From: Pedobacter montanisoli
Lineage (GTDB): Bacteria > Bacteroidota > Bacteroidia > Sphingobacteriales > Sphingobacteriaceae
DNA: 64,000 nucleotides
Assembly: GCF_022809115.1 (NCBI RefSeq)
Contig: NZ_JALGBH010000001.1
Span: 744,001 to 808,000 of the forward strand
Reading direction: 5' to 3'
Position 1 is the stretch's first letter, and every line of letters starts with the position of its first letter. Under the pieces are notes generated by a model. The model saw only the letters and a list, made by a program, of their open reading frames with translations, had not been told where the DNA came from and ran no database searches. Both the position numbers and the translations under genes were made by a program. Positions 43,590-51,990 of the stretch are shown one piece after another.

Positions 43590-45143
43590 CTATTTTGAAG
43601 TATAAGTTACAATCGGGATAATCATCTCTTCCATAGAAATACCTCCATGCTGAAAAGTTTCATTATAGTAATTTACAAACTGATTGTAGTTGTTCTGATA
43701 CACGAAATACTGGTCTTCTTTTGCAAAAATGTAATTAGAACTGATATTGATCTTCGGTAATTTGGCCTCATGAGGGTTTTTGATAAGAAACACCTCCTTA
43801 GGGTTAAAATTAAGGTTTTTGCCCTGTTTATAACGTAAATTAGTATTGGTAGATCTGTCACCAATAACTTTGCTTGGATGCTTTACCCTGATGGTTCCGT
43901 GATCTGTGGTTAAAACTATTTTAACCCGTTTTTGGGCTAATTTCTTAAGAAGATCAAGCAAAGGCGAATGCTCAAACCATGATAAGGTAATAGATCTGTA
44001 AGCAGCATCATCGTTGGCAAGCTCTCTAATCATTTGCATATCAGTTCTGGCATGCGAAAGCATATCCACAAAATTGTAAACGATAGCATTGAAATCATTG
44101 TGCATTAAATTGTTTACCTGATCTGTAAGGTCTTTGCCCTGATCAAAGGTTAAGACTTTATGATATGAAAACCTGCACTCTTTTCTTAAAGTACGCTTAA
44201 TATTGTCTGAAAGGAAAGCCTCTTCATGCAGATTTTTCCCTCCTTCGTCATCATCGTTCTGCCACAGAGCCGGAAATCTTTTTTCCATATCCAGAGGCAT
44301 TAGCCCAGAAAAAATGGCATTACGGGCGTATTGAGTGGCTGTAGGTAAAATGCTACAATAAATATCTTCTTCCTCAAGCCTAAAATGTTCTGTGATAAGC
44401 GGATGAATAACTTTCCACTGGTCATATCTCAGGTTGTCAATCAGAATGAAAAAAACAGGTGTTCCGCTATTGATTAAAGGGAAAACTTTATTTTTTAATA
44501 ATTGATGAGAAAATAAAGGAGCGGGGTCTTTATCATTTATCCAGTTTAAATAATGGTCTTCAACAAATTTAGAAAATTGCGCATTAGCCTCAGATTTCTG
44601 CATAGTTAAAATCTCATGCATTTGGGGATCATCAAGTTTTTCTAATTCAAGTTCCCAGAAAACCAGTTTTTTATAAACATCTACCCATTCATCATAGCTT
44701 AACTTATCATTAAGGGTCATGCCCAACTTTCTAAAATCTTGCTGATAAGCCGATGACGTTTTTTCGCTAACTAAACGTTTATTATCAATTAACTTTTTAA
44801 TGGTTAAAAGAACCTGCTTTGGATTAACAGGCTTAATTAAATAGTCATCTATTTTAGAACCTATGGCATCTTCCATCAGGTTTTCTTCTTCACTTTTGGT
44901 GATAAGCACCACCGGAATATCCGATCTAATATTTTTAATGGCCGTAAGTGTCTCCAAACCACTTAAGCCGGGCATATTTTCATCTAAAAAAACAAGGTCA
45001 AAATGCTCTTTTCCGAACGCTTCCAAAGCATCATTACCATTGGTAAATGTAGCAACATCGTAGCCCTTTTCATTCAGCAATAATATATGAGGTTTAAGAA
45101 GGTTGATCTCGTCGTCGGCCCATAAAATTTTGGTTTTCTGCAT
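43590..45143 (-). CDS. porX: PorX, type IX secretion response regulator with alkaline-phosphatase-like domain
   Basis: A 517-residue protein with an N-terminal receiver domain (phosphoacceptor D54 in FLDENMPGL, acidic pocket D10/D11 and K104 in YLIKPVN). A linker and a C-terminal alkaline phosphatase superfamily domain of the PglZ type follow, with IDNLRYDQW, LTTDHGTIRV and HGGISMEEMIIP. PorX controls type IX secretion gene expression in Bacteroidota and hydrolyses nucleotides. No porY or por secretion genes are in the window. A strong Shine-Dalgarno-like AGGAGAG (45153-45147) precedes the start by 3 bases, which is unusual for this genome. Confidence 0.93.
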   Translation of the reverse strand: MQKTKILWADDEINLLKPHILLLNEKGYDVATFTNGNDALEAFGKEHFDLVFLDENMPGLSGLETLTAIKNIRSDIPVVLITKSEEENLMEDAIGSKIDDYLIKPVNPKQVLLTIKKLIDNKRLVSEKTSSAYQQDFRKLGMTLNDKLSYDEWVDVYKKLVFWELELEKLDDPQMHEILTMQKSEANAQFSKFVEDHYLNWINDKDPAPLFSHQLLKNKVFPLINSGTPVFFILIDNLRYDQWKVIHPLITEHFRLEEEDIYCSILPTATQYARNAIFSGLMPLDMEKRFPALWQNDDDEGGKNLHEEAFLSDNIKRTLRKECRFSYHKVLTFDQGKDLTDQVNNLMHNDFNAIVYNFVDMLSHARTDMQMIRELANDDAAYRSITLSWFEHSPLLDLLKKLAQKRVKIVLTTDHGTIRVKHPSKVIGDRSTNTNLRYKQGKNLNFNPKEVFLIKNPHEAKLPKINISSNYIFAKEDQYFVYQNNYNQFVNYYNETFQHGGISMEEMIIPIVTYTSK

Positions 45144-45244
45144 TTTCTCTCCTTTTTATGTAAATTAACGGGTAAAAAAAGACATCGCTTTTTTACTGTC
45201 GATAAAATTAACAATTTTTGTACCGTATATTTACATTTTAGAAT

Positions 45245-46468
45245 TTGAACAAAAAGAAAATCATAAACGATCCGGTATATGGATTCATTACTATTCCTTC
45301 AGATTTAATTTACGACCTTATCTCGCATCCATACTTTCAGAGATTAAGATATATTAAGCAATTGGGAATGACCCACCTGGTTTACCCCGGAGCATTACAC
45401 ACCCGTTTTCATCATGCGCTTGGAGCAATGCATTTAATGGGACTGTCATTAGAAGTATTAAGAAACAAGGGCCATGTCATCAGTGCAGAAGAAGAAGAGG
45501 CCGCCACAATTGCACTTTTATTGCATGACATAGGTCACGGGCCCTTTTCGCATTCCTTAGAACACACTCTTGCTCGTGGAATTCAGCATGAGGATATTTC
45601 TCAGCTGATCATGAATAAGCTGAATGAAGAATTTGATGGAAAGCTTAATCTTGCGCTTTTAATTTTCAAAAACCAATACCACAGAGCATTTTTCAACCAG
45701 CTTATTTCGGGACAAGTAGATCTAGACAGAATGGATTACCTCAACAGGGATAGCTTTTTTACCGGTGTAAGTGAAGGTGTGATCAGTTTTGATCGCATTA
45801 TCAAGATGTTTAACCTGGTTAATGACGAGTTGGTAATAGAGGAAAAAGGAATTTATTCTGTTGAGAAATTCTTAATAGCCCGCAGGTTAATGTATTGGCA
45901 GGTATATCTCCATAAAACAGTGATTGCGGCAGAGCAGTTGTTGGTAAAAATACTTGAAAGAGCTAAAGAGCTTTCTTCTAAAGGACATATCTTGTTTGCT
46001 ACTCCTGCCTTGCAACATTTTCTGCAAAATGATGTAAATGGTTCGAATTTTTTTAATGAAGAAATCCATTTAAATAAATTTACCCAACTTGACGATCAGG
46101 ATATCCATGCGGCTATAAAAGTGTGGGCAGATTCAAACGATGAGATTTTAGCCAGAATGTGTAGGATGTTAAAAGCCAGAAGGCTATATAAAGTAGAGAT
46201 CACAAATGAAGAACCTGATCATAATCGTGTAAAGCAACTGACAGAAAACACAAAAAATAAGCTAGGCTTAAATGAGAAAGAGATTTCTTATTTTGTTTTT
46301 ACGGATACGATTAAAAACAGAGCATATAATATGAGTACTGCCAACACCAATATTCTGATGAAAACAGGGAAATTGGTTGACATTGCAAAAGCTTCTGATT
46401 TGTCTAATATACAATCATTAGACAGAACAGTAGAAAAGCATATTTTATGTTACACTAAAGAGTTTTAG
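45245..46468 (+). CDS. HD domain phosphohydrolase (dGTPase-like)
   Basis: A 407-residue protein of the HD superfamily. The start is a TTG at 45245, chosen because the conserved INDPVYGFITIPSDLIYDLI opening needs it; the next ATG would remove this part. The metal motifs are H52...H56/H57 (HTRFHHALG), HD at H94-D95 (LLLHDIGHGPFSHSLEH) and the DLDRMDYLNRDS motif. Related proteins hydrolyse dNTPs. The gene lies 96 bases before lpxD and may be co-transcribed, although lpxD has its own promoter. Confidence 0.87.
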   Translation: MNKKKIINDPVYGFITIPSDLIYDLISHPYFQRLRYIKQLGMTHLVYPGALHTRFHHALGAMHLMGLSLEVLRNKGHVISAEEEEAATIALLLHDIGHGPFSHSLEHTLARGIQHEDISQLIMNKLNEEFDGKLNLALLIFKNQYHRAFFNQLISGQVDLDRMDYLNRDSFFTGVSEGVISFDRIIKMFNLVNDELVIEEKGIYSVEKFLIARRLMYWQVYLHKTVIAAEQLLVKILERAKELSSKGHILFATPALQHFLQNDVNGSNFFNEEIHLNKFTQLDDQDIHAAIKVWADSNDEILARMCRMLKARRLYKVEITNEEPDHNRVKQLTENTKNKLGLNEKEISYFVFTDTIKNRAYNMSTANTNILMKTGKLVDIAKASDLSNIQSLDRTVEKHILCYTKEF

Positions 46469-46532
46469 CAAATTTTAACTAAAGACAAAATAAAAAAGTA
46501 CGATAATTACGTTATCTTAACGTTACAGGTTT

Positions 46533-46563
46533 TTTGTTCGTTTCATTTTAACATTTAACTTTG
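46533..46563 (+). promoter_or_regulatory. Predicted lpxD operon promoter
   Basis: A TTTG -33 element (46533-46536) lies 19 bases upstream of TAACTTTG (46556-46563), a strong match to the Bacteroidota promoter. The -7 element ends 1 base before the ATG pair at 46565/46568. The transcript may thus begin at or near the second ATG, giving a leaderless message. Confidence 0.65.
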
Positions 46564-46564
46564 C

Positions 46565-47635
46565 ATGATGCAATTTACTGCCAAGCAGATTAGCGAATTT
46601 TTAAACGGCACCATAGTAGGTGATGAAAAGGTATTGGTTGACAGGCTTTCTAAGATAGAAGATGGTGTTCCGGGTTCCTTGTGCTTTTTGTCTAATCCTA
46701 AATACGAGAACTTTATTTATACCACAGGAGCCTCTGTAATAATTGTGGCTCAGAGTTTTGAACCTTCAAAGCCGGTAAGTAGTACTCTGGTTAAGGTAAA
46801 AGACCCATATAGTGCCTTTTCCATTCTTTTAGAAAAGTATGATGAAGTGTTAAACAGCGAACAGCATAAATCAGGTGTTTCAGACTTGAGTTTTGTGCAT
46901 TCTTCAGCTAAAATAGGAGAGAATGTATATATAGGTCCTTTTTGTTGTGTAGAGGAAAATGCAATTATTGGCAATAATACTAAACTTTATGCCCAGGTGT
47001 TTATTGGCGCCGGCGCTACACTAGGAGACAACTGCCAGATTAACCCGGGAGTGCGAATATATAAACACAGCCAGATAGGCAATAAAGTAATTATACATTC
47101 CAATACTGTTATAGGCAGTGATGGATTTGGTTTCGCACCACAAGCAAACGGCTCTTACAGTAAGATTGCGCAGATCGGAAACGTTATTATAGAAGATAAC
47201 GTAGAAATTGGAGCCAATACAACTATAGATAGAGCAACAATGGGCTCAACTTATGTGAGAGAAGGTGTAAAATTAGATAACCTGATCCAGATAGCACATA
47301 ATGTAGATGTGGGATCACATACGGTTATTGCTGCGCAAACAGGTATTTCTGGTAGTACTAAGGTTGGTTCTAATTCGGTAATAGGCGGACAAGTGGGTAT
47401 TGCTGGCCATTTAAATCTGGGCAAAAGAACTCAGGTGGGCGCAAAAGCAGGAATAAACTTTAATACCGAAGAAAATAAGCAGTGGCACGGCAGTCCGGCC
47501 CAACCATTAAAAGAATGGATGAGATCAACCGTTATTTTTAAACACTTGCCAGAGGTTGAAAGAAAACTAAGAGAACTTGAAGCAAAGGTTGCGGCGCTTA
47601 ATGCCGTAATTGATAATATTAAGGATACAGAATAA
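46565..47635 (+). CDS. lpxD: UDP-3-O-acylglucosamine N-acyltransferase LpxD
   Basis: LpxD adds the second hydroxyacyl chain in lipid A synthesis. The 356-residue protein has an N-terminal uridine-binding domain (about 1-100) and a left-handed beta-helix of hexapeptide repeats. The catalytic His is in QIAHNVDVG, and [13 protein letters not shown] precedes it. A C-terminal coiled helix closes it. Two ATGs in a row (46565 and 46568) leave the exact start open. It overlaps lpxC/fabZ by one base (TAATG). Confidence 0.94.
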   Translation: MMQFTAKQISEFLNGTIVGDEKVLVDRLSKIEDGVPGSLCFLSNPKYENFIYTTGASVIIVAQSFEPSKPVSSTLVKVKDPYSAFSILLEKYDEVLNSEQHKSGVSDLSFVHSSAKIGENVYIGPFCCVEENAIIGNNTKLYAQVFIGAGATLGDNCQINPGVRIYKHSQIGNKVIIHSNTVIGSDGFGFAPQANGSYSKIAQIGNVIIEDNVEIGANTTIDRATMGSTYVREGVKLDNLIQIAHNVDVGSHTVIAAQTGISGSTKVGSNSVIGGQVGIAGHLNLGKRTQVGAKAGINFNTEENKQWHGSPAQPLKEWMRSTVIFKHLPEVERKLRELEAKVAALNAVIDNIKDTE

Positions 47636-49035
47636 TGAGCATGAACGTTAAGCAGAAAACAATTAAGGGAGAAATTTCATTAAAAGGCGTTGGTCTGCAT
47701 ACTGGAGCAAATGTTACTTTAACATTTTGTCCGGCACCTGATAATCATGGATTTAAATTCCAGCGAGTAGATCTTCCCGGACAGCCAATAATTGATGCTG
47801 ATTGCGATAATGTAACAGACACAGCAAGAGGGACAACAATTACCCAGAACGGAGCAAGCATAAGTACAGTAGAGCATGTAATGGCTTCATTGGTAGGAAT
47901 GGATCTGGACAATATCCTGATTAAAGTGGATGGGCCGGAAACGCCAATCATGGATGGAAGCTCAATTAAATTTGTTGAAGCTTTGGAAGAAGCTGGCTTG
48001 GCTATTCAAAATACAGACAGAGAATATTATACCATTCCTCATAACATTACTTATACAGAACCAGACCGGAAAGTAGAGATTGTGGCTATGCCGCTTGATG
48101 ATTATCGCTTTACCTGTATGATCGATTACAATTCGCCAGTTTTAGGTAGCCAGCATGCTGGAATTTCTACAATTGATGAATTTAAAAAGGAAATCGCATC
48201 ATGCAGAACTTTTTGCTTTCTGCATGAACTGGAATACCAACTTAACCATAACCTGATTAAAGGGGGTGACTTAAATAATGCTATTGTAATTGTTGATAAA
48301 GAAGTTACTAAACAAGAATTACAGCATTTAGCTAAGATTTTTAACAGAAAAGAAATTGATGTAGCCCCTCAGGGCATTTTAAATAATATGGAGTTGCGCT
48401 ACCAGAATGAGCCAGCTCGACACAAACTTTTAGATATGATCGGTGACCTTGCCTTGGTAGGTGTTCATTTAAAAGGTCATATTATGGCTGCAAGGCCAGG
48501 ACACGCCGCTAACGTGGCATTTGCTAAAAAAATTAAAGCAGCTATCAAAAAAGAAAAAGGAAAGAAAAAGATTACGAACTACGATATCAATGCCAAACCG
48601 GTTTATGATACCGTTCAGATCATGAATATTTTACCTCACCGTCAGCCATTTTTATTCGTTGATAAAGTAATCGAACTAACAAAAACCTATGTGGTTGGTG
48701 TTAAGAATGTAACCATGAACGAAGAGTTCTTTAAAGGACATTTTCCGGGAGCCCCTGTTTTTCCAGGAGTTTTACAAATAGAAGCAATGGCTCAAACGGG
48801 TGGTATTCTGGTATTAAATACCGTTCCTGATCCTGAAAACTACCTTACTTATTTTCTTAAAATAGATAATGTACGCTTTAGATCTCAGGTACAACCGGGA
48901 GATACACTTATTTTCCGTTGCGATCTGATGGAGCCTATACGTCGTGGAATTGCACAGATGAAAGGTATAGGTATGGTAGGAGATAAAATTGCCGTAGAAG
49001 CAGAAATGATGGCTCAAATAACAAAAGTTAAATAA
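47635..49035 (+). CDS. lpxC: Bifunctional LpxC/FabZ
   Basis: A 466-residue fusion that joins the committed lipid A deacetylase LpxC to the beta-hydroxyacyl-ACP dehydratase FabZ, as usual in Bacteroidota. The LpxC zinc ligands are H81, H263 and D267, with the conserved GH...PGHAAN at H290. FabZ starts at about residue 322, with ILPHRQPFLFVDK, GHFPGAPVFPG at H369 and E383 (LQIEAMAQ). The fusion couples lipid A synthesis with fatty-acid dehydration. The lpxD and lpxA neighbours complete the pathway segment. Confidence 0.95.
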   Translation: MSMNVKQKTIKGEISLKGVGLHTGANVTLTFCPAPDNHGFKFQRVDLPGQPIIDADCDNVTDTARGTTITQNGASISTVEHVMASLVGMDLDNILIKVDGPETPIMDGSSIKFVEALEEAGLAIQNTDREYYTIPHNITYTEPDRKVEIVAMPLDDYRFTCMIDYNSPVLGSQHAGISTIDEFKKEIASCRTFCFLHELEYQLNHNLIKGGDLNNAIVIVDKEVTKQELQHLAKIFNRKEIDVAPQGILNNMELRYQNEPARHKLLDMIGDLALVGVHLKGHIMAARPGHAANVAFAKKIKAAIKKEKGKKKITNYDINAKPVYDTVQIMNILPHRQPFLFVDKVIELTKTYVVGVKNVTMNEEFFKGHFPGAPVFPGVLQIEAMAQTGGILVLNTVPDPENYLTYFLKIDNVRFRSQVQPGDTLIFRCDLMEPIRRGIAQMKGIGMVGDKIAVEAEMMAQITKVK

Positions 49036-49054
49036 ACGAACCCAACAAAGAAAC

Positions 49055-49840
49055 ATGATACAACCTTTAGCGTATATACACCCTCAGGCAAAAATTGCCG
49101 ATAATGTAGTTGTTGAGCCTTTTGCGGTAATTCATAAAGACGTAGAAATTGGAGAAGGAACCTGGATCGGGTCTAATGTGGTAATTATGGATGGAGCCCG
49201 TATCGGAAAAAATTGTCGTATTTTTCCCGGAGCTGTGATTTCAGGTGTTCCTCAGGATTTGAAATTTGCCGGAGAAGTAACTACTGTAGAAATAGGCGAT
49301 AATACCGTAATTAGAGAGTGTGTTACCATAAACAGAGGTACCAAAGATAAATGGAAAACAGTGGTTGGCAGTAACTGTTTAATACAGGCTTACTCGCACA
49401 TTGCACATGATTGTCAGGTAGGAAACAATTGTATCTTTTCTAACAGTACAACCTTAGCAGGGCATATCACCATTGGTGATTATGTGGTTTTGGCAGGCTT
49501 GGTGGCCATTCATCAGTTTGTTAAGGTCGGGTCACATGCTTTTGTTACCGGAGGTTCTTTGGTTCGTAAAGATGTTCCCCCTTATGTAAAAGCAGCAAGA
49601 GAGCCGCTTTCTTATGTAGGAATAAATTCTGTTGGTTTGCGCCGCAGAGGATTTTCATCAGAACAGATCAACGAGATACAGGAAATTTACAGAGTATTGT
49701 TTGTGCAGAATAATAACGTAACCAAGGCATTAGATAAAATCGAAGCAGAGTTTCAACCTACAGAAATCAGGGACGAAATTGTAGATTTTATTCGCAATTC
49801 TGCCCGTGGGGTAATGCGTGGCTTTGGGTCAAATATGTAA
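49055..49840 (+). CDS. lpxA: UDP-N-acetylglucosamine acyltransferase LpxA
   Basis: LpxA transfers the hydroxyacyl chain to UDP-GlcNAc in the first step of lipid A synthesis. The 261-residue protein starts with YIHPQAKIADNVVVEPFAVI and the hexapeptide-repeat beta-helix. The catalytic His lies in YSHIAHDCQVG, and the QDLKFAGEVTTVEIG and VRKDVPPYVKAAREPLSYVGIN segments are diagnostic. The C-terminal helices contain EIYRVLF. It is in the lpxD-lpxC/fabZ-lpxA operon. Confidence 0.96.
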   Translation: MIQPLAYIHPQAKIADNVVVEPFAVIHKDVEIGEGTWIGSNVVIMDGARIGKNCRIFPGAVISGVPQDLKFAGEVTTVEIGDNTVIRECVTINRGTKDKWKTVVGSNCLIQAYSHIAHDCQVGNNCIFSNSTTLAGHITIGDYVVLAGLVAIHQFVKVGSHAFVTGGSLVRKDVPPYVKAAREPLSYVGINSVGLRRRGFSSEQINEIQEIYRVLFVQNNNVTKALDKIEAEFQPTEIRDEIVDFIRNSARGVMRGFGSNM

Positions 49841-49844
49841 ATAG

Positions 49845-50477
49845 ATGCATATTACCCTAAAAAATATAGGCAGGAGATTTAATAAAGAGTGGATTTTTAA
49901 GGGTCTTGATTATTCCTTTGAAGCAGGAAACAGTTATGCTATTTTAGGGCCAAATGGTTCAGGTAAATCAACATTGTTGAACATATTGATGGCTAGCCTT
50001 AGCCCCTCTGAAGGAGCAATTGCATATCAGACAGATAAAGAGATCATACCTGAGCAGGTTTTTAGCTATATTAGTTTTGCCGGGCCATATCTTGATTTAA
50101 TTGAAGAGTTTACCCTTGCTGAGACTATAGCGTTTCATTTCAGCTTTAAAAATTACGTAGAAGGGTTCAATGCGGAAGGTGTTTTAGATCTTCTTGCTTT
50201 GATAGGAGCAAAGGATAAACCGCTAAAATATTTTTCTTCAGGGATGAAACAACGAACAAAACTTGCTTTGGCATTCTGTTCAGATACGCCGATGCTCGTT
50301 CTTGATGAACCAACCTCTAATTTAGATGTTCAGGGAACTGATTGGTATTTGTCTTTGATAGAAAAATTTACAGCAAACAAATTAGTTGTATTGGGGTCTA
50401 ACCAACAGCATGAATATGATTTTTGTAAAGAACAGATTCAAATCATGGCCTATAAATCCAAACCAAAAATGGTTTAA
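49845..50477 (+). CDS. ABC transporter ATP-binding protein
   Basis: A 210-residue single cassette with Walker A GPNGSGKST (about residues 35-43), signature SSGMKQR, and Walker B MLVLDEPTSNLD. It lacks a membrane partner next to it. It begins 4 bases after lpxA in the same direction, so it is likely in the lipid A operon. The substrate of any transporter is unknown. LptB-like function is possible but not shown: LptB proteins are usually larger (about 240) with different flanks. Confidence 0.87.
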   Translation: MHITLKNIGRRFNKEWIFKGLDYSFEAGNSYAILGPNGSGKSTLLNILMASLSPSEGAIAYQTDKEIIPEQVFSYISFAGPYLDLIEEFTLAETIAFHFSFKNYVEGFNAEGVLDLLALIGAKDKPLKYFSSGMKQRTKLALAFCSDTPMLVLDEPTSNLDVQGTDWYLSLIEKFTANKLVVLGSNQQHEYDFCKEQIQIMAYKSKPKMV

Positions 50478-50530
50478 AGGTCAAGACAAGAGCTGTTTAC
50501 AAGCAATAAAATAAAAAAATAAAAAGACTA

Positions 50531-50561
50531 TTGTATAATTAAAAAAATGTCTATACCTTTG
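50531..50561 (+). promoter_or_regulatory. Predicted efp promoter
   Basis: TTG (50531-50533) lies 20 bases upstream of TACCTTTG (50554-50561), a good match to the Bacteroidota promoter consensus. It is about 47 bases before the ATG at 50609, giving a leader of about 40 bases. Confidence 0.7.
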
Positions 50562-50608
50562 CGCCACGAAATAAGGGCGGGTTTTGGACGCTAAATTTCA
50601 AAAAGAAA

Positions 50609-51169
50609 ATGGCAAAAGCATCTGATATCAAAAATGGAAATATTCTTCGTTTCAACGGAGAGTTAGTTACGGTAGAAGAGTTTATTCACCGTACTCCAGG
50701 GAACTTAAGAGCGTTCTATCAGGCAAAAATGCGTAACGTAAAAACAGGCAAACTGGTTGAGTACCGTTTCCGTGTTGATGAAGAGGTAGAAATTTGCCGC
50801 GTAGAAACCAATGATTTTCAGTATTTATATGAAGATGGAGATCATTTGGTAATAATGGATAACAATACTTTTGAGCAATATAACGTTCCGAAGTTTTTGT
50901 TTGGAGAAGGAATTAAATTCATAAAAGAAGGTACCAATGTAATTGTGGCTTTCGAAAGTGAAGAGCCAATTATGGCACAATTACCTTCAAATGTTGAATT
51001 AGAAATAACATATACAGAGCCTGCCGTAAAAGGTAATACATCAACAAACGCATTAAAATATGCTACTGTAGAAACAGGTGTTGAAATAAGAGTGCCAATG
51101 TTCATTAACCAAGGCGATAAAGTTAAGGTTGATACACGCACAGGCGACTATATAGAAAGAGTAAAATAA
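50609..51169 (+). CDS. efp: Elongation factor P
   Basis: EF-P relieves ribosome stalling at polyproline. The 186-residue protein has the three-domain beta-barrel layout. The tip of domain I reads HRTPGNLRAF (residues 28-36): the position that is Lys in E. coli (K34 in PGKGQAF) is Asn32 here by alignment, so lysyl or rhamnosyl modification is not expected at that position. The C-terminal VRVPMFINQGDKVKVDTRTGDYIERV is near-universal. The following hairpin terminates it. Confidence 0.95.
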   Translation: MAKASDIKNGNILRFNGELVTVEEFIHRTPGNLRAFYQAKMRNVKTGKLVEYRFRVDEEVEICRVETNDFQYLYEDGDHLVIMDNNTFEQYNVPKFLFGEGIKFIKEGTNVIVAFESEEPIMAQLPSNVELEITYTEPAVKGNTSTNALKYATVETGVEIRVPMFINQGDKVKVDTRTGDYIERVK

Positions 51170-51204
51170 ATTTTCATAGTTTAGTTTTAGGTTTAGGTTG
51201 ATTA

Positions 51205-51240
51205 TGGCTTCGGAGTGGTTCCCGAAGCCATCTTTTTTTT
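51205..51240 (+). terminator. Rho-independent terminator of efp
   Basis: A perfect 9-bp stem, TGGCTTCGG (51205-51213) with CCGAAGCCA (51222-51230), has an 8-base loop and an eight-T run at 51233-51240. Its presence argues against an upstream start of the next gene within it. Confidence 0.92.
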
Positions 51241-51254
51241 ATACCTTAGTTCAC

Positions 51255-51824
51255 ATGCTAAAAGATGAAATAAGAAAAAAATCTTTATTGCAAAGAAACC
51301 AACTTGCTGAAGAAGCATTTAAAAAGCTGAACCAACAGCTTTTACAGCAATTTATACTACTGGATTTTACAGCCATAAAAACCATTCATATCTTTTTACC
51401 CATTATTAAAAAGAGAGAACCCGATACTTTTCTGCTTATTGACTGGCTAGAACAAAAACATCCTGAAATTAAAATCCTGATTTCTAAAGCAGATTTTGCA
51501 CAAAATTTAATGGAAAACTATGTTTATACCGGAAAGCAGAATCTTAAAATAAACAATTATGGTATTCCTGAACCAGATTCAGAAGCAAAGGCTTATCATG
51601 GAGAAATAGATATGATAATTATCCCATTATTGGCTTTCGATCAGAAAGGAAACAGGGTGGGTTATGGCAAAGGCTTTTATGACAGATTTCTAGCTGGCAT
51701 GAACACGCAGAAAATAGGATTGAGTCTTTTTGATGCAATAGATGAAATTAAAGATGTAAATTTGGATGACATCAAGCTTGATGCCTGTATAACACCTCAA
51801 AAATTAATTATTTTCAAAAATTAA
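51255..51824 (+). CDS. 5-formyltetrahydrofolate cyclo-ligase
   Basis: A cytoplasmic ATP-dependent enzyme converting 5-formyl-THF to 5,10-methenyl-THF. The start is set at the ATG at 51255, which gives the family-like MLKDEIRKKSLLQRNQL opening (189 residues). The upstream ORF start at 51198 lies inside the efp terminator and is not real. The late glycine-rich motif NRVGYGKGFYDRFLAG and the D-L-IIPLLAFDQKG segment are clear. The name ygfA is not assigned. Confidence 0.92.
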   Translation: MLKDEIRKKSLLQRNQLAEEAFKKLNQQLLQQFILLDFTAIKTIHIFLPIIKKREPDTFLLIDWLEQKHPEIKILISKADFAQNLMENYVYTGKQNLKINNYGIPEPDSEAKAYHGEIDMIIIPLLAFDQKGNRVGYGKGFYDRFLAGMNTQKIGLSLFDAIDEIKDVNLDDIKLDACITPQKLIIFKN

Positions 51825-51828
51825 TGTC

Positions 51829-51990
51829 ATGAATGCGGATTTTAAAATAACCAATGCTAAGCAATATGAAGAAACCATGATTGCAATTTTTGAAATGCAG
51901 GAACAGGAAGATCCGCTTACAGATCAGCAATTAGCAGATATAGACATCATGCTTAAAGAAGCACAGCGTTATGAAGATGAAGAGCTTTAA
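51829..51990 (+). CDS. Small conserved-looking ORF (53 aa)
   Basis: An ORF of 53 residues begins with ATG at 51829, 4 bases after the cyclo-ligase stop, and ends with TAA at 51988-51990. It reads as an acidic helical protein, starting MNADFKITNAKQYEE and ending EAQRYEDEEL. The pattern resembles the N-terminal helix pair of HigA-type antitoxin-like proteins, but no helix-turn-helix follows. The last 38 bases overlap the 3' end of the hutG gene on the other strand. Its spacing and composition make it a plausible gene that is too short for a usual ORF list. Confidence 0.55.
   Translation: MNADFKITNAKQYEETMIAIFEMQEQEDPLTDQQLADIDIMLKEAQRYEDEEL

Noticed and set aside
51198..51254. Upstream start of the folate cyclo-ligase gene
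   Set aside because: The added part lies in the efp terminator and gives non-family residues; the ATG at 51255 matches the family.
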